From an uncultured Caryophanales bacterium (GTDB lineage: Bacteria; Bacillota_I; Bacilli_A; RFN20; CAG-449), in assembly GCA_945929875.1 (NCBI GenBank), contig CAMEOO010000005.1, positions 1-51,953 of the forward strand: a DNA stretch of 51,953 nt, written 5' to 3'. This document shows positions 18,468 to 27,726 of the stretch, piece by piece. Below the pieces are notes generated by a model. It saw only the letters and a list, made by a program, of their open reading frames with translations. It was not told the origin of the DNA and ran no database searches. Both the position numbers and the translations under genes were made by a program. Position 1 is the stretch's first letter, and the number at the start of each line of letters is the position of its first letter.

Positions 18468-21400
18468 AAATTAATCTATCTAATGGATTTGAACTTGGCT
18501 TATCAAAATCTATACCTACAATCTTATTTCCTAAATATGATTTATTTTGATTTGCTACATATCTATTAATTACTTTTCTAATCAATGATGATTCAATATT
18601 GCACTTAGCAATATCAACAATTGCTTCTAGCGATGATTCATTAGAAATACCATTTAATGTTTTAATATCATTATTGAATTTTACGACCTCACCAATATCG
18701 GTTGAGCCATTTCCTAACCATTTATCATATGTTTCTGTATTATTTGATAAACGGTTGTTTAATTCATAAAGATCATTTGCATAAAGAAGTCCCTGGAATC
18801 CTTCATTTTCTGTTTTATCAACTAAAACTATGAATAAGTTTTCAAATGAAGTCAGATTTGTTCTAATGATAGAGTTATCAACTTTTAAGATTAATTCTGA
18901 AGAATTAAAGATCTCTGAATTATGTAAAGCAAATAACATAGTTGAAAGAATAGAATTTTCTTTATTTTCGGTTAAATCTAAGACCGAATTGATATCACTA
19001 CTAAACTTGCTTGAATTAACATAAAGAGTATAGATTGAATAAACTTCGTTTAATCGAGCTTTTTCTTCTTCATATCTATTTACATATTTTTCATTATTAT
19101 CGATATAATTCATTTTATCGATGGCATTATAATCACAATATGATTCGTTAAACAATGATTGGAAAATATCACTTTCGCTATTATAAGAAATTTGTTTTAA
19201 TCCATTAGAAACAATCGGACCAACAAGACTACGTAAAGGATACGCTTTCATTACAACATTTAATAATTCATTAAAGTCATTATTATCTAATGAAGTCAAA
19301 TTATTGATGCTTGTAGAATATACAAATACTCTAGACAAGTTATAAATTTCTCCATAATATCCGCTAGGATTTTCTGTACAAGACCAATTAACTTTTATTG
19401 TACTATTATAATTAACGATATCTTTTTCAAATTTAAAATCAGCTTCACTATCTTTTAAAGCTTCTGTAGAAACTAAAGAACTATCTTTAAATATATTTTG
19501 TATTGTGCTATATAATAATCCTTGCATATCGATAGATTTAGTATCATTAATCGAATTTAATAAATTATAAGCTTTTGATTCACCCATAAAATATTTAGGG
19601 TAGCTTCCTTCATAAGTAGAATACTCTTCTTTATCATCAGTAAATTCATATTCTTTTAGTAATCCTGTATCACAATTTTGAATTAATATAGAAATATCTG
19701 TTTCAGAATTTGTTCCTTTGACTTCATTGATTGCATTTAAAGCTTTAGATAGATTTTTTCCTTCTTCTTCAAAAGAATCAATATTTTCAAAATTTACAAA
19801 TCCTTTTAAAGATTCATTTGAATCAAACATTTTATTTAATGTATTAGGTAATGCTTCTTTCATTAAAATAGATTCATCAACGCTAGAAAAGATTCTTTCG
19901 ATCTCATTGCCCATATCAAATAAATGATTATTGATATTCATTGAAGAATTTTTTAGATAATCAAACAAATATTCAGTAGATCCTAGTTCGTCATCTTTAT
20001 CAATTGAACCAATAACATTAAATAGGGAAATTATTTCACCATCGCCTTTTTCATTAACCCATCCTTTTATTGAATCTTCAATTGATAAAATACTATCTTT
20101 TTCAATTGAGAATAAACCATTAGTCATTGTAGGAATATTTAGTGAAGCATCTTCATCTTCTTTTAAAGGAGAGAAAATAGAAATCATGATATTTTCAAAA
20201 TTAGTATTTTTATCTTCTTCTACTAATTGATTGTTAAGTATTTGACTAGCATAAATTTTTTCAAATAATTTAGCAACATCAGTTGAATTCTTGACAACAT
20301 ATTCTAAATTGAATGTTTCAGCAGATAATATTTTATTTGCACTTGGAATAACTTCATCAACTAAGTAAGTAAATTGTTTTGCAAAATTGGTGTCTTCAGT
20401 AAATTCATTAAAGTTTAAATCACCAACAGTTAGATTCATAAATATAGGCGTATCTTTTTCTTCGCTAAGCATGTCGCTTATGACATTAGGAACAACGTTA
20501 TTAATGATAACTGATTGTTCCATATTTTCACCTATATAAGATAAAGCGAGATTAACTCCACTTCCCTTGTCTCCAATAGTTTTAAATACATCTTCAGAAT
20601 TAGCTAAGTCATTTGTAGCGACTATTAGAGGAAGAGCTAAAGATAGCATAGCAGAAAGTTCTTTTTTCCAATCGTTGAAAGATAATTTAGCTAGATTATC
20701 TTCAATTGAAACAAAGATTGATTCGTCTTGTCCTAATAAAGAGGTAAATAAGGTTTTAACAAACTTAGACATTAAACCAAAGTCATCTAAGAATAGATTT
20801 GAAACTTGTAAATTAAGTAGTCCAGTAGTGTTTTCATTAAGTCCTAATATTCCATTTGTGCCAGGAATATCTACTCCATTATATTTTCCTCCATTAAGGA
20901 AAACATTATCTTTAAATTGATCTTTAGTTGTATAGGAGATTGAATTATCGTATCCAAGGAATAATTTAATTGGATCAAAGTTTTCTAACGTCGTCATTAA
21001 CTCTTGAATAGAAAAATCTTGTTTTCCTTCAATAGATTTAACTTGATCAACCATATTAAACATAATTCCAATTATAGAAGAAAGTTCATCACCCCATCTA
21101 ATATTCTTATAGGTTTCAACATTATAAGCTTCTTCAGGTAAATTTTTAAATAAATCTTTATAATTTACCTTGTTTTCGCTAGTTTCACTACCTTCTTCTT
21201 CAGATAACCTTCTAGATTTCATAGTGGATACTTCACTTTCTGAAGAAGCATTATTCATGCTTTTAAAATAGCTTACCATTACTTGAGGAAGTAAAGTCGA
21301 AACAAAGGAAGAATCGCCAATTCTTTTCATAGCGTCTTTTAAATAAGTTTCATTTTCTTTACTTATTATTATTTGATTAAGAATATCATCAGGCGAAGAC

Positions 21401-22533
21401 ATAGCGATTTGGATATATCCAGTAGATTTGATTGCTTCAAATACATCTCCAACTGCTTTTAATGAATCAGACCAGTCGACATTACTTAAATCAATATCAG
21501 ATAAATCTATATCTAAATTTTCTTTACTAGAATTTAGTCCAATTGAAACAAATAAAGGTAAAGCAAATAAAACTAATGTGGAATCAGAAAGAGTATAAAT
21601 GACATTTTTAATTAATGTAGAATTTACTAAAATATCATAATTTATCGCCATAGTAGATAAATCTATTGCTCCAGTAGAAATAGTTTCATAAACAATGGCT
21701 AATGATTGGCCTAGTTCATCGTAGAAATGGAAGTCGACTCCTTCTCCTACCTTTGTCAAAGTAACATAATCCATTATTCTAAAGTCGATAGATTTCCCAT
21801 TAGAAGATAAAGAGAAGAGAGCTTTTGCAAGAATTGAATTATTATATCCATCCAAAACATTATAAACAAGATCGTATGATTCATTATCAACTTCTTCATT
21901 TTTAACAATATTTCCATTTTCGTCACGAATCTTCCCAACAGTTGAATTCACCATTGCAGTCAAAGGGTTAATGAACATGCAAAAGATAATTATAAATTCT
22001 ACAAAGCCAGATAATCCACCTAGTAGTCTAAGTTTTCGTTTTCTAAGAACTTTGGGAATAATAAGTTTAAATAAAAGATAAAATAAAGGAATTAAAATAG
22101 ATCCTAAAATTAGAACAACTATCAGTAAAACAAAATATAAGATAAAACGAATAACTGATAGACAAATACCTGAAGCAAATGCAACGATTTCTGCATTTGA
22201 ATAATCAAGGTTTGCATTAGTTAGGGCAGTAACAATATTATATTCAACTAAGTCTCCAATCGATTTAATATCTTCGCTAGGTAAGGAAACATTCGATTGA
22301 GATAGAAGAGAACTAATATCTAAGTCGTAGAGCCAATTGCTTATCGGTTTAAGTAATAATATCATTCCAATCAAAAGAACGATTGTACACACTAAAGTGA
22401 AAGTTTGAAGCCAAAAGCCTTTTATTAAACCAATAAAAAATCCAATAAGGCCTATCGCAGCGATTACAAGTAACGCTAGATTAACATAATTAGTAATCTG
22501 GCCTGAAGAAATGCTTGCAAGAATAAAATTCAT
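18457..22533 (-). CDS. Giant membrane protein (about 1358 aa) with CvpA-like N-terminal TM region and long hydrophilic extension
   Basis: GFFIGLIKGFWLQTFTLVCTIVLLIG and further TM helices through LLGGLSGFVEFIIIFCMFINPL, then about 1100 mostly hydrophilic residues. Start revised from 22569 to ATG 22533 preceded by GGAGGG. Confidence 0.75.
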   Translation of the reverse strand: MNFILASISSGQITNYVNLALLVIAAIGLIGFFIGLIKGFWLQTFTLVCTIVLLIGMILLLKPISNWLYDLDISSLLSQSNVSLPSEDIKSIGDLVEYNIVTALTNANLDYSNAEIVAFASGICLSVIRFILYFVLLIVVLILGSILIPLFYLLFKLIIPKVLRKRKLRLLGGLSGFVEFIIIFCMFINPLTAMVNSTVGKIRDENGNIVKNEEVDNESYDLVYNVLDGYNNSILAKALFSLSSNGKSIDFRIMDYVTLTKVGEGVDFHFYDELGQSLAIVYETISTGAIDLSTMAINYDILVNSTLIKNVIYTLSDSTLVLFALPLFVSIGLNSSKENLDIDLSDIDLSNVDWSDSLKAVGDVFEAIKSTGYIQIAMSSPDDILNQIIISKENETYLKDAMKRIGDSSFVSTLLPQVMVSYFKSMNNASSESEVSTMKSRRLSEEEGSETSENKVNYKDLFKNLPEEAYNVETYKNIRWGDELSSIIGIMFNMVDQVKSIEGKQDFSIQELMTTLENFDPIKLFLGYDNSISYTTKDQFKDNVFLNGGKYNGVDIPGTNGILGLNENTTGLLNLQVSNLFLDDFGLMSKFVKTLFTSLLGQDESIFVSIEDNLAKLSFNDWKKELSAMLSLALPLIVATNDLANSEDVFKTIGDKGSGVNLALSYIGENMEQSVIINNVVPNVISDMLSEEKDTPIFMNLTVGDLNFNEFTEDTNFAKQFTYLVDEVIPSANKILSAETFNLEYVVKNSTDVAKLFEKIYASQILNNQLVEEDKNTNFENIMISIFSPLKEDEDASLNIPTMTNGLFSIEKDSILSIEDSIKGWVNEKGDGEIISLFNVIGSIDKDDELGSTEYLFDYLKNSSMNINNHLFDMGNEIERIFSSVDESILMKEALPNTLNKMFDSNESLKGFVNFENIDSFEEEGKNLSKALNAINEVKGTNSETDISILIQNCDTGLLKEYEFTDDKEEYSTYEGSYPKYFMGESKAYNLLNSINDTKSIDMQGLLYSTIQNIFKDSSLVSTEALKDSEADFKFEKDIVNYNSTIKVNWSCTENPSGYYGEIYNLSRVFVYSTSINNLTSLDNNDFNELLNVVMKAYPLRSLVGPIVSNGLKQISYNSESDIFQSLFNESYCDYNAIDKMNYIDNNEKYVNRYEEEKARLNEVYSIYTLYVNSSKFSSDINSVLDLTENKENSILSTMLFALHNSEIFNSSELILKVDNSIIRTNLTSFENLFIVLVDKTENEGFQGLLYANDLYELNNRLSNNTETYDKWLGNGSTDIGEVVKFNNDIKTLNGISNESSLEAIVDIAKCNIESSLIRKVINRYVANQNKSYLGNKIVGIDFDKPSSNPLDRLIYES

Positions 22534-22664
22534 ATATTTACCCTCCATTATATCTTTTATTTTTACCAATTAATTAGTATAATATTTCCAAAAAGTATAT
22601 ACTTATAATAGCATATGCTAATTTATTTTTAAATAAATTATATAAATATTATTTTGGAGGTAAT

Positions 22665-23426
22665 ATGGAAGAAGAAAATAGAAAAGAAAAACTACCTATT
22701 TCCGATGTTAATAATTATAAAGCAATTGCGCTATTTTTAATCGGATTAATAGGACTAAATATAATTTACAATATAATTTACATCATTGTTAGTTTATTTA
22801 TCACTTTAGATCCTGAGATTAATCCTGATCAATTTAATAGCATTAATGGTGCTTTACAGTTTTCAACTTATCTAATTGGCCTAGCTACAATATTAATGAT
22901 TGTTGGTATTCCTACTTTAAAAAAAGTATTTGAAAGATATAAATCCTCTAATGTTTATCTTAATGGTATTACAATGGGTTTGATTCTTCTTTTTGCTCAA
23001 TCACTATATTCGATTCTATCAACTTTTATTTTTGGAAGTGTCGATTCGAATAATAATCAACAATCATTAATTGCCTTAACCCAACAATCGCCAATTCTTT
23101 TATTTATTACTACTGTAATCTTTGCTCCGATTTTTGAAGAATTAGTTTATCGATATAGTTTATTTGGTGTTCTTCGAAAAAAGAATAGAGTACTAGCTTA
23201 TGTGGTATGTCTAATTGTATTTGGTTTCATCCACTTTGATTACACTTGTTTTTCAAGTGGTGATTTTAGCTTAATAAAAACAGAATTAGTAAATTTGCCT
23301 GCTTATATGATAAGCGGAGGAATTCTTTGTTACGCATATGAAAAAAATGGATCACTTATCTCCTCTATTACTGCACATGCATTAAATAATTTAATTGCTT
23401 TTATTCAAATAATGATTCTTTTCTAA
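22665..23426 (+). CDS. CPBP-family intramembrane glutamic endopeptidase (Abi)
   Basis: IFAPIFEELVYRYSLFGVL, VFGFIHFD, HALNNLIA. Confidence 0.92.
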   Translation: MEEENRKEKLPISDVNNYKAIALFLIGLIGLNIIYNIIYIIVSLFITLDPEINPDQFNSINGALQFSTYLIGLATILMIVGIPTLKKVFERYKSSNVYLNGITMGLILLFAQSLYSILSTFIFGSVDSNNNQQSLIALTQQSPILLFITTVIFAPIFEELVYRYSLFGVLRKKNRVLAYVVCLIVFGFIHFDYTCFSSGDFSLIKTELVNLPAYMISGGILCYAYEKNGSLISSITAHALNNLIAFIQIMILF

Positions 23427-23427
23427 A

Positions 23428-24246
23428 ATGGAAAATAAAAAAGGAATATCTTCACTATCTTTAAAAATTATTGGACTAATCACAATGACTTTAGATCATT
23501 TTGGACGAATGGCTAAAGTATTTTTTGATAACCAAGTCCTGTTAAGAATTTCAAATATTTGTATTATTATTGGACGAATTTCATTTCCTATTTTTGCTTT
23601 TCTAATTGTCGAAGGAGTAATCCATACAAAAAACAAACTTAATTATTTACTTAGACTATTAATTTTATCAATTTTTTGTGATCTTACTTTTTATCTAATC
23701 TCTCATAATTATTGGGGAAATCCAATTACTACTCTATTTTTAGGCGCATTAACAATTTCATTACTAGAGAATAAAAAGTTATGGGTCAAACTATCCTCTA
23801 TTATTCCAATAACTCTAACTATCTTAATTGCTTTTGAAGTCATTCCTATTCTTTCAATGTATGATTTATATGGATTAGTTTTAATTTTATTATTTTATTT
23901 TTCAATATATTTATCAAAGATATTATGTAAAATCATTTCCAATTATTATCAACTAGATTATGATTTAGCATACAGTAAATATTATTTCTCAATTAGAAAA
24001 TATCTTAGTTGTTTTTTTCTTATATCATTTAATATTCTGATATGGTTTATAAATCCAACAGTTAATAATATAAACATATTTATTGATGATCCTATATCTC
24101 AACTTTATTCCCTTTTATCCATCCCTTTTATTATCTTATATAATGGAGAAAAAGGATATTCCAATAAAGTAATTAAATATTCATTTTATTTGTATTTTCC
24201 ACTTCATTTGGCTATACTATATTTACTAATGCATTTATTTAGTTAA
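23428..24246 (+). CDS. TraX family membrane protein
   Basis: LKIIGLITMTLDHFGRM, IGRISFPIFAFLIVEGVIHTKN, multiple TM helices. Confidence 0.88.
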   Translation: MENKKGISSLSLKIIGLITMTLDHFGRMAKVFFDNQVLLRISNICIIIGRISFPIFAFLIVEGVIHTKNKLNYLLRLLILSIFCDLTFYLISHNYWGNPITTLFLGALTISLLENKKLWVKLSSIIPITLTILIAFEVIPILSMYDLYGLVLILLFYFSIYLSKILCKIISNYYQLDYDLAYSKYYFSIRKYLSCFFLISFNILIWFINPTVNNINIFIDDPISQLYSLLSIPFIILYNGEKGYSNKVIKYSFYLYFPLHLAILYLLMHLFS

Positions 24247-24261
24247 AAGAAGGAGAAAATT

Positions 24262-24576
24262 ATGGAAGTAGTATTATCAAAAAAAGAAGAATTCGATTCT
24301 TATAAAAATAAAGGAAGAGTAGTCATTGATTTCAACGCTAAATGGTGTGGTCCTTGCAGAATGCTTTCACCAGTTCTAGAAGAATTAGCGGAAGAAGATG
24401 AAGATTTACTAGTTTTAAAAGTTGATACCGATGAATTTCCAGAATTAGCATATCAATTTAATGTAAGTTCAATTCCCGCTTTATTCTACGTATTAGATGG
24501 ACAAGTAGTAGGAAGTTCATTAGGCTATATGCCAAAGGATAAAATTAAAAAAATTATCCACGAAAAATTAGGTTAA
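24262..24576 (+). CDS. trxA: Thioredoxin
   Basis: VVIDFNAKWCGPCRMLSPVLEELAEE; SSIPALFYVLDGQ. Confidence 0.96.
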   Translation: MEVVLSKKEEFDSYKNKGRVVIDFNAKWCGPCRMLSPVLEELAEEDEDLLVLKVDTDEFPELAYQFNVSSIPALFYVLDGQVVGSSLGYMPKDKIKKIIHEKLG

Positions 24577-24581
24577 GATTT

Positions 24582-24610
24582 AGAAACTCTTAAGAGTTTC
24601 TTTTCTTTTT
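24582..24610 (+). terminator. Rho-independent terminator of thioredoxin gene
   Basis: AGAAACTCTTAAGAGTTTCT palindrome followed by T-rich tract. Confidence 0.75.
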
Positions 24611-24687
24611 AGAAAAAATCAAAAAATAAATATTTTTATTGCAAATGGATTTTAGACCCCTTATAATAGTTAATGCTTAAGGCAAAT

Positions 24688-24761
24688 GCGAGCGTAGTTC
24701 AGTGGTAGAACACAACCTTGCCAAGGTTGCTATGCGGGTTCGATTCCCGTCGCTCGCTCCA
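24688..24761 (+). tRNA. tRNA-Gly (anticodon GCC), CCA encoded
   Basis: GCGAGCG...CGCTCGC acceptor, anticodon arm CAACC-TTGCCAA-GGTTG, T arm GCGGG-TTCGATT-CCCGT, T-CCA end; 74 nt. Confidence 0.96.
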
Positions 24762-24781
24762 TTTTTTTATTATAAGATTTT

Positions 24782-24804
24782 GATACCATTTGGTATCTTT
24801 TTTT
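24782..24804 (+). terminator. Terminator downstream of tRNA-Gly
   Basis: GATACCATTTGGTATC inverted repeat followed by T7. Confidence 0.7.
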
Positions 24805-24812
24805 ATTAATTA

Positions 24813-25197
24813 TTACTTTTTATCAATTAAACCACCATTTCGTAAGCGTAAAAATTCTTTAGGTTCGATTCCGTTCGAACCATTAGATCGAATCTAATCT
24901 ATAGATTATAAAACAATGTTCCAAGGTAAAAGACTTTCTAATTCTTCTTCGTAAGCGCAAAAAATAGGCCATCCCCAAAAATATAATTAAAAATGTCATA
25001 TAGTTAACTAAGAATTTCAAGTAAATCTTGTTGAAGAAGAGTTGTCTAGAATATTAAAAAGGATGAAAATATTCTATTAGATAATGACATAATACCATAA
25101 TTTTTTCATTTATTGGCGGTTCTTTATCAATTGATTCTACTTTAATCCCTGATGAAAGATCTAAAAGATTCCCATATATGGGAACAATTCCAAGATA
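24813..25197 (-). pseudogene. Decayed protein-coding relics (unknown family)
   Basis: Reverse-strand frames read YLGIVPIYGNLLDLSSGIKVESIDKEPPINEKIMVLCHYLIEYFHPF* (25197-25054) and GWPIFCAYEEELESLLPWNIVL*SID*IRSNGSNGIEPKEFLRLRNGGLIDKK* (24974-24813), broken by stops. Confidence 0.4.
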
Positions 25198-25286
25198 TCA
25201 ACTTATTTCTAAGCAAGGACAAAAGATAACGCTCCATATTATCGTTTCATCAATATTAAATTATATTAATCTAATCTAGAAAAAAA

Positions 25287-25598
25287 TTATCTTTTAAACC
25301 ACTTTTTCTTTTTATCGACAAGTTCTTTTTTAGCTTGAACTATTGCTTCATCAACACAAATTTGAGCCATCTTTAAAGCTTCAGGTTGAGTGTAACCTTC
25401 TAATAGCCTTTGTCCAACAAATCCCATATAATTTTCTTTAATTTCATCCTCTCCTTTATTTCTTGGAGATGAGCGATACTCCAAATTTTTTATTTCTTCT
25501 TGAGAAAGTTTTGGAGCTCTTTCAATTATTCTAATCTTCGTTAAATAAATCTCTCGATAATACTTATTTTTTACTTTTTCCTTATATTCATCATTCAT
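25287..25598 (-). CDS. Hypothetical 103-aa protein
   Basis: Intact ATG-to-TAA ORF with highly charged sequence; no family recognised. Confidence 0.5.
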   Translation of the reverse strand: MNDEYKEKVKNKYYREIYLTKIRIIERAPKLSQEEIKNLEYRSSPRNKGEDEIKENYMGFVGQRLLEGYTQPEALKMAQICVDEAIVQAKKELVDKKKKWFKR

Positions 25599-25810
25599 AT
25601 TAACACCTGAAAATATGATAGCAAAATAAGATTAGATTTCAAATAGATAAATAAATCTAGGATGATAAATATCTCCATTTATCGCATTTAGATTTGATCC
25701 ACTTTCATTAAGGTTTTGTAAAGTTAAAGCATATTTTATCATCTGATATAACAATCGCTATACCAAATAATACTTTTTTAATACATTTAAAATCGTTACA
25801 AAGATAACTT

Positions 25811-25834
25811 AAAAAATAGCAGTCTAGCTGCTAT
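25811..25834 (-). terminator. Rho-independent terminator downstream of manA
   Basis: Reverse strand ATAGCAG-CTAGA-CTGCTAT followed by T6. Confidence 0.7.
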
Positions 25835-25855
25835 ATATTTATATTATTTATAAAA

Positions 25856-26788
25856 TTACATTAAACTTTTGGTAACAATAAGTTTACCTTTGCCTTTAAT
25901 TCTTATGTTTTTACAATTAGAAGTAAGGATAAAGCTTTTTCCAAGAGTCATTTCTTCACCTAATACTTTTAAACTTCCTTCAATGACACTACAAATAAGA
26001 TATTCATTTCCTTTTACTAAATCTAAATATTTGTCTATATTGTAGTAATATACTTCAAAGTATTGATTAAGCCATAATATTGGCGTTTTTAAGTCATCGA
26101 TATTATTAATATTGAAATCGTATTTTTCAAAACTAGTCACATCAAGAGCTTTTTGAACGTGAAGTGGTCTCTCGTTTCCATTTTTATCTTTTCGGTGATA
26201 GTCGTAAAATCGATATGTAACATCGCTAGATTGCTGAATCTCTAAAAGCACTAAATTTTTTCCAAGAGCATGGATCGTTCCAGAAGGAATCGGATAGAAA
26301 TCACCTTTATTTACTTTAATTTCATTTAATAGATGAGAATAATCATCATTTTGAATATATGTAATTAATTCTTCTTTATTTGCAGCATTGTGTCCAATAA
26401 CCAATGAAGAATCTTCTTTTTCGTCAAGAATTAACCACCCTTCAGTCTTTCCATATTGATTTTCATTGAGTCTTGCATATTCATCGTTTGGGTGAACTTG
26501 GACCGATAATTTATCGCTTGTTGCGATCAATTTAATTAAAATTGGAAAATCATTTAATTTTGAATTATTAAATAATTCTTTATGATTTAAAAAGACTTCA
26601 GATAATTTTTTACCTTTATAAGTATCATTTAAAATTATCGACTCACCTTCCTCATGTCCTGAACAAGACCATAATTCTCCAATAGGTTCTTCACTTTGAG
26701 TAATTTTAAGAACATCTTTAAAATATGTTCCTCCCCAAATTCTCTCTTTTAATGGTCCTGATAAAAATAGCACTTGATCTTTTTCCAT
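25856..26788 (-). CDS. manA: Mannose-6-phosphate isomerase, class I
   Basis: LKERIWGGTYFKDVL, DKLSVQVHPNDEYARLNENQYGKTEGWLIL, KGDFYPIPSGTIHALGKNLVLLEIQQSSDVTYRFYDY. Confidence 0.95.
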   Translation of the reverse strand: MEKDQVLFLSGPLKERIWGGTYFKDVLKITQSEEPIGELWSCSGHEEGESIILNDTYKGKKLSEVFLNHKELFNNSKLNDFPILIKLIATSDKLSVQVHPNDEYARLNENQYGKTEGWLILDEKEDSSLVIGHNAANKEELITYIQNDDYSHLLNEIKVNKGDFYPIPSGTIHALGKNLVLLEIQQSSDVTYRFYDYHRKDKNGNERPLHVQKALDVTSFEKYDFNINNIDDLKTPILWLNQYFEVYYYNIDKYLDLVKGNEYLICSVIEGSLKVLGEEMTLGKSFILTSNCKNIRIKGKGKLIVTKSLM

Positions 26789-27519
26789 TATTTGATCCTC
26801 TCAATTGAAGCCACTTCAACAGAATAACGATAAAGTTTTGCATCATAATAATTAATCGTATATTCAATTAATTTATTTTCAGAATCAAATCCTTTTCTTA
26901 TCCTTTTTAAAATCACTCCATCTTTATCAAGCTTAAGTAAATCTTGGTATTCTCTTGTTGGCATAATAGCTTCTAGTTCTTCTTCAAAACGAGAGAAAAA
27001 GACATTATTAGATATTAAAAAGTCATATAGAGAGCCAAATAAGAAATCTTTTGAAGTTGGAAGATCGATATCGATATTAAGCCAAGTGTTTGAAAAAACA
27101 ATTGGTTTTTCATTTACCCCTCTTAATCTACGAAGATTATATAATTTTTTTGATGAATCGCAAGAAAATAAGTCCATCATCTCTTTATTCGCATATAAAA
27201 TGGAAATAGTAGAAGAAAAAGTTTCGATATTTTTTGCACCGATTTCTTTCATTTCATTGGTAAGACTTTTAACCATTGTAAAATTTTTTAGTTCTGATAA
27301 ATTTTGATTAATAACAGTTCCAAAACCTGCTTTTCGTGATATTAGTCCTTCTTCTTCTAGCACTTCAAGAGCTTTTCTTAATGTAACTCTTGAAACATCA
27401 TATAATTCCACTAAAAGTTTTTCAGAAGGTAGCATGTTTGTATATTCTCTATTTTCTATTTTCCGATATATATCATTTTTAACTTGAATATATAAAGGAA
27501 TGTTTTTTTCGTAATCCAT
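26788..27519 (-). CDS. GntR-family regulator with UTRA effector domain
   Basis: PLYIQVKNDIYRKIENREYTNMLPSEKLLVELYDVSRVTLRKALEVLEEEGLISRKAGFGTVI then UTRA-like C-terminus; adjacent to manA. Confidence 0.93.
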   Translation of the reverse strand: MDYEKNIPLYIQVKNDIYRKIENREYTNMLPSEKLLVELYDVSRVTLRKALEVLEEEGLISRKAGFGTVINQNLSELKNFTMVKSLTNEMKEIGAKNIETFSSTISILYANKEMMDLFSCDSSKKLYNLRRLRGVNEKPIVFSNTWLNIDIDLPTSKDFLFGSLYDFLISNNVFFSRFEEELEAIMPTREYQDLLKLDKDGVILKRIRKGFDSENKLIEYTINYYDAKLYRYSVEVASIERIK

Positions 27520-27696
27520 AGTATTTCCTCTTTTTGTATTAAGAATAATAACACAAATCTAATACATTTAGCAATAGTAATTTTACCATTTATGATTATT
27601 CTTGCTTTATTAAAACTATATATTTACGATTAATTATTTATAATAATTAAATTAATTTTTTCGAATAATACTTATTTTTAATATATTAAGATATTT

Positions 27697-27723
27697 AAAA
27701 AAAGAGCCTTGTAAATTAGGCTC
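27697..27723 (-). terminator. Rho-independent terminator of the potRABCD-like operon
   Basis: Reverse strand GAGCCT-AATTTACA-AGGCTC followed by T7, immediately after the potD stop. Confidence 0.85.
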
Positions 27724-27726
27724 CTA

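Noticed and set aside
24813-24974. IS66-type transposase relic (segment ...LESLLPWN...)
   Set aside because: LLPWN recalls IS66 C-termini, but the remaining translation does not fit and no terminal inverted repeats were found; kept only as an unidentified relic.
27535-27566. TGTATTA...TAATACA as a GntR operator upstream of the manA regulator
   Set aside because: Arms are 18 bp apart and short in AT-rich DNA; too weak to list as a feature without comparative data.
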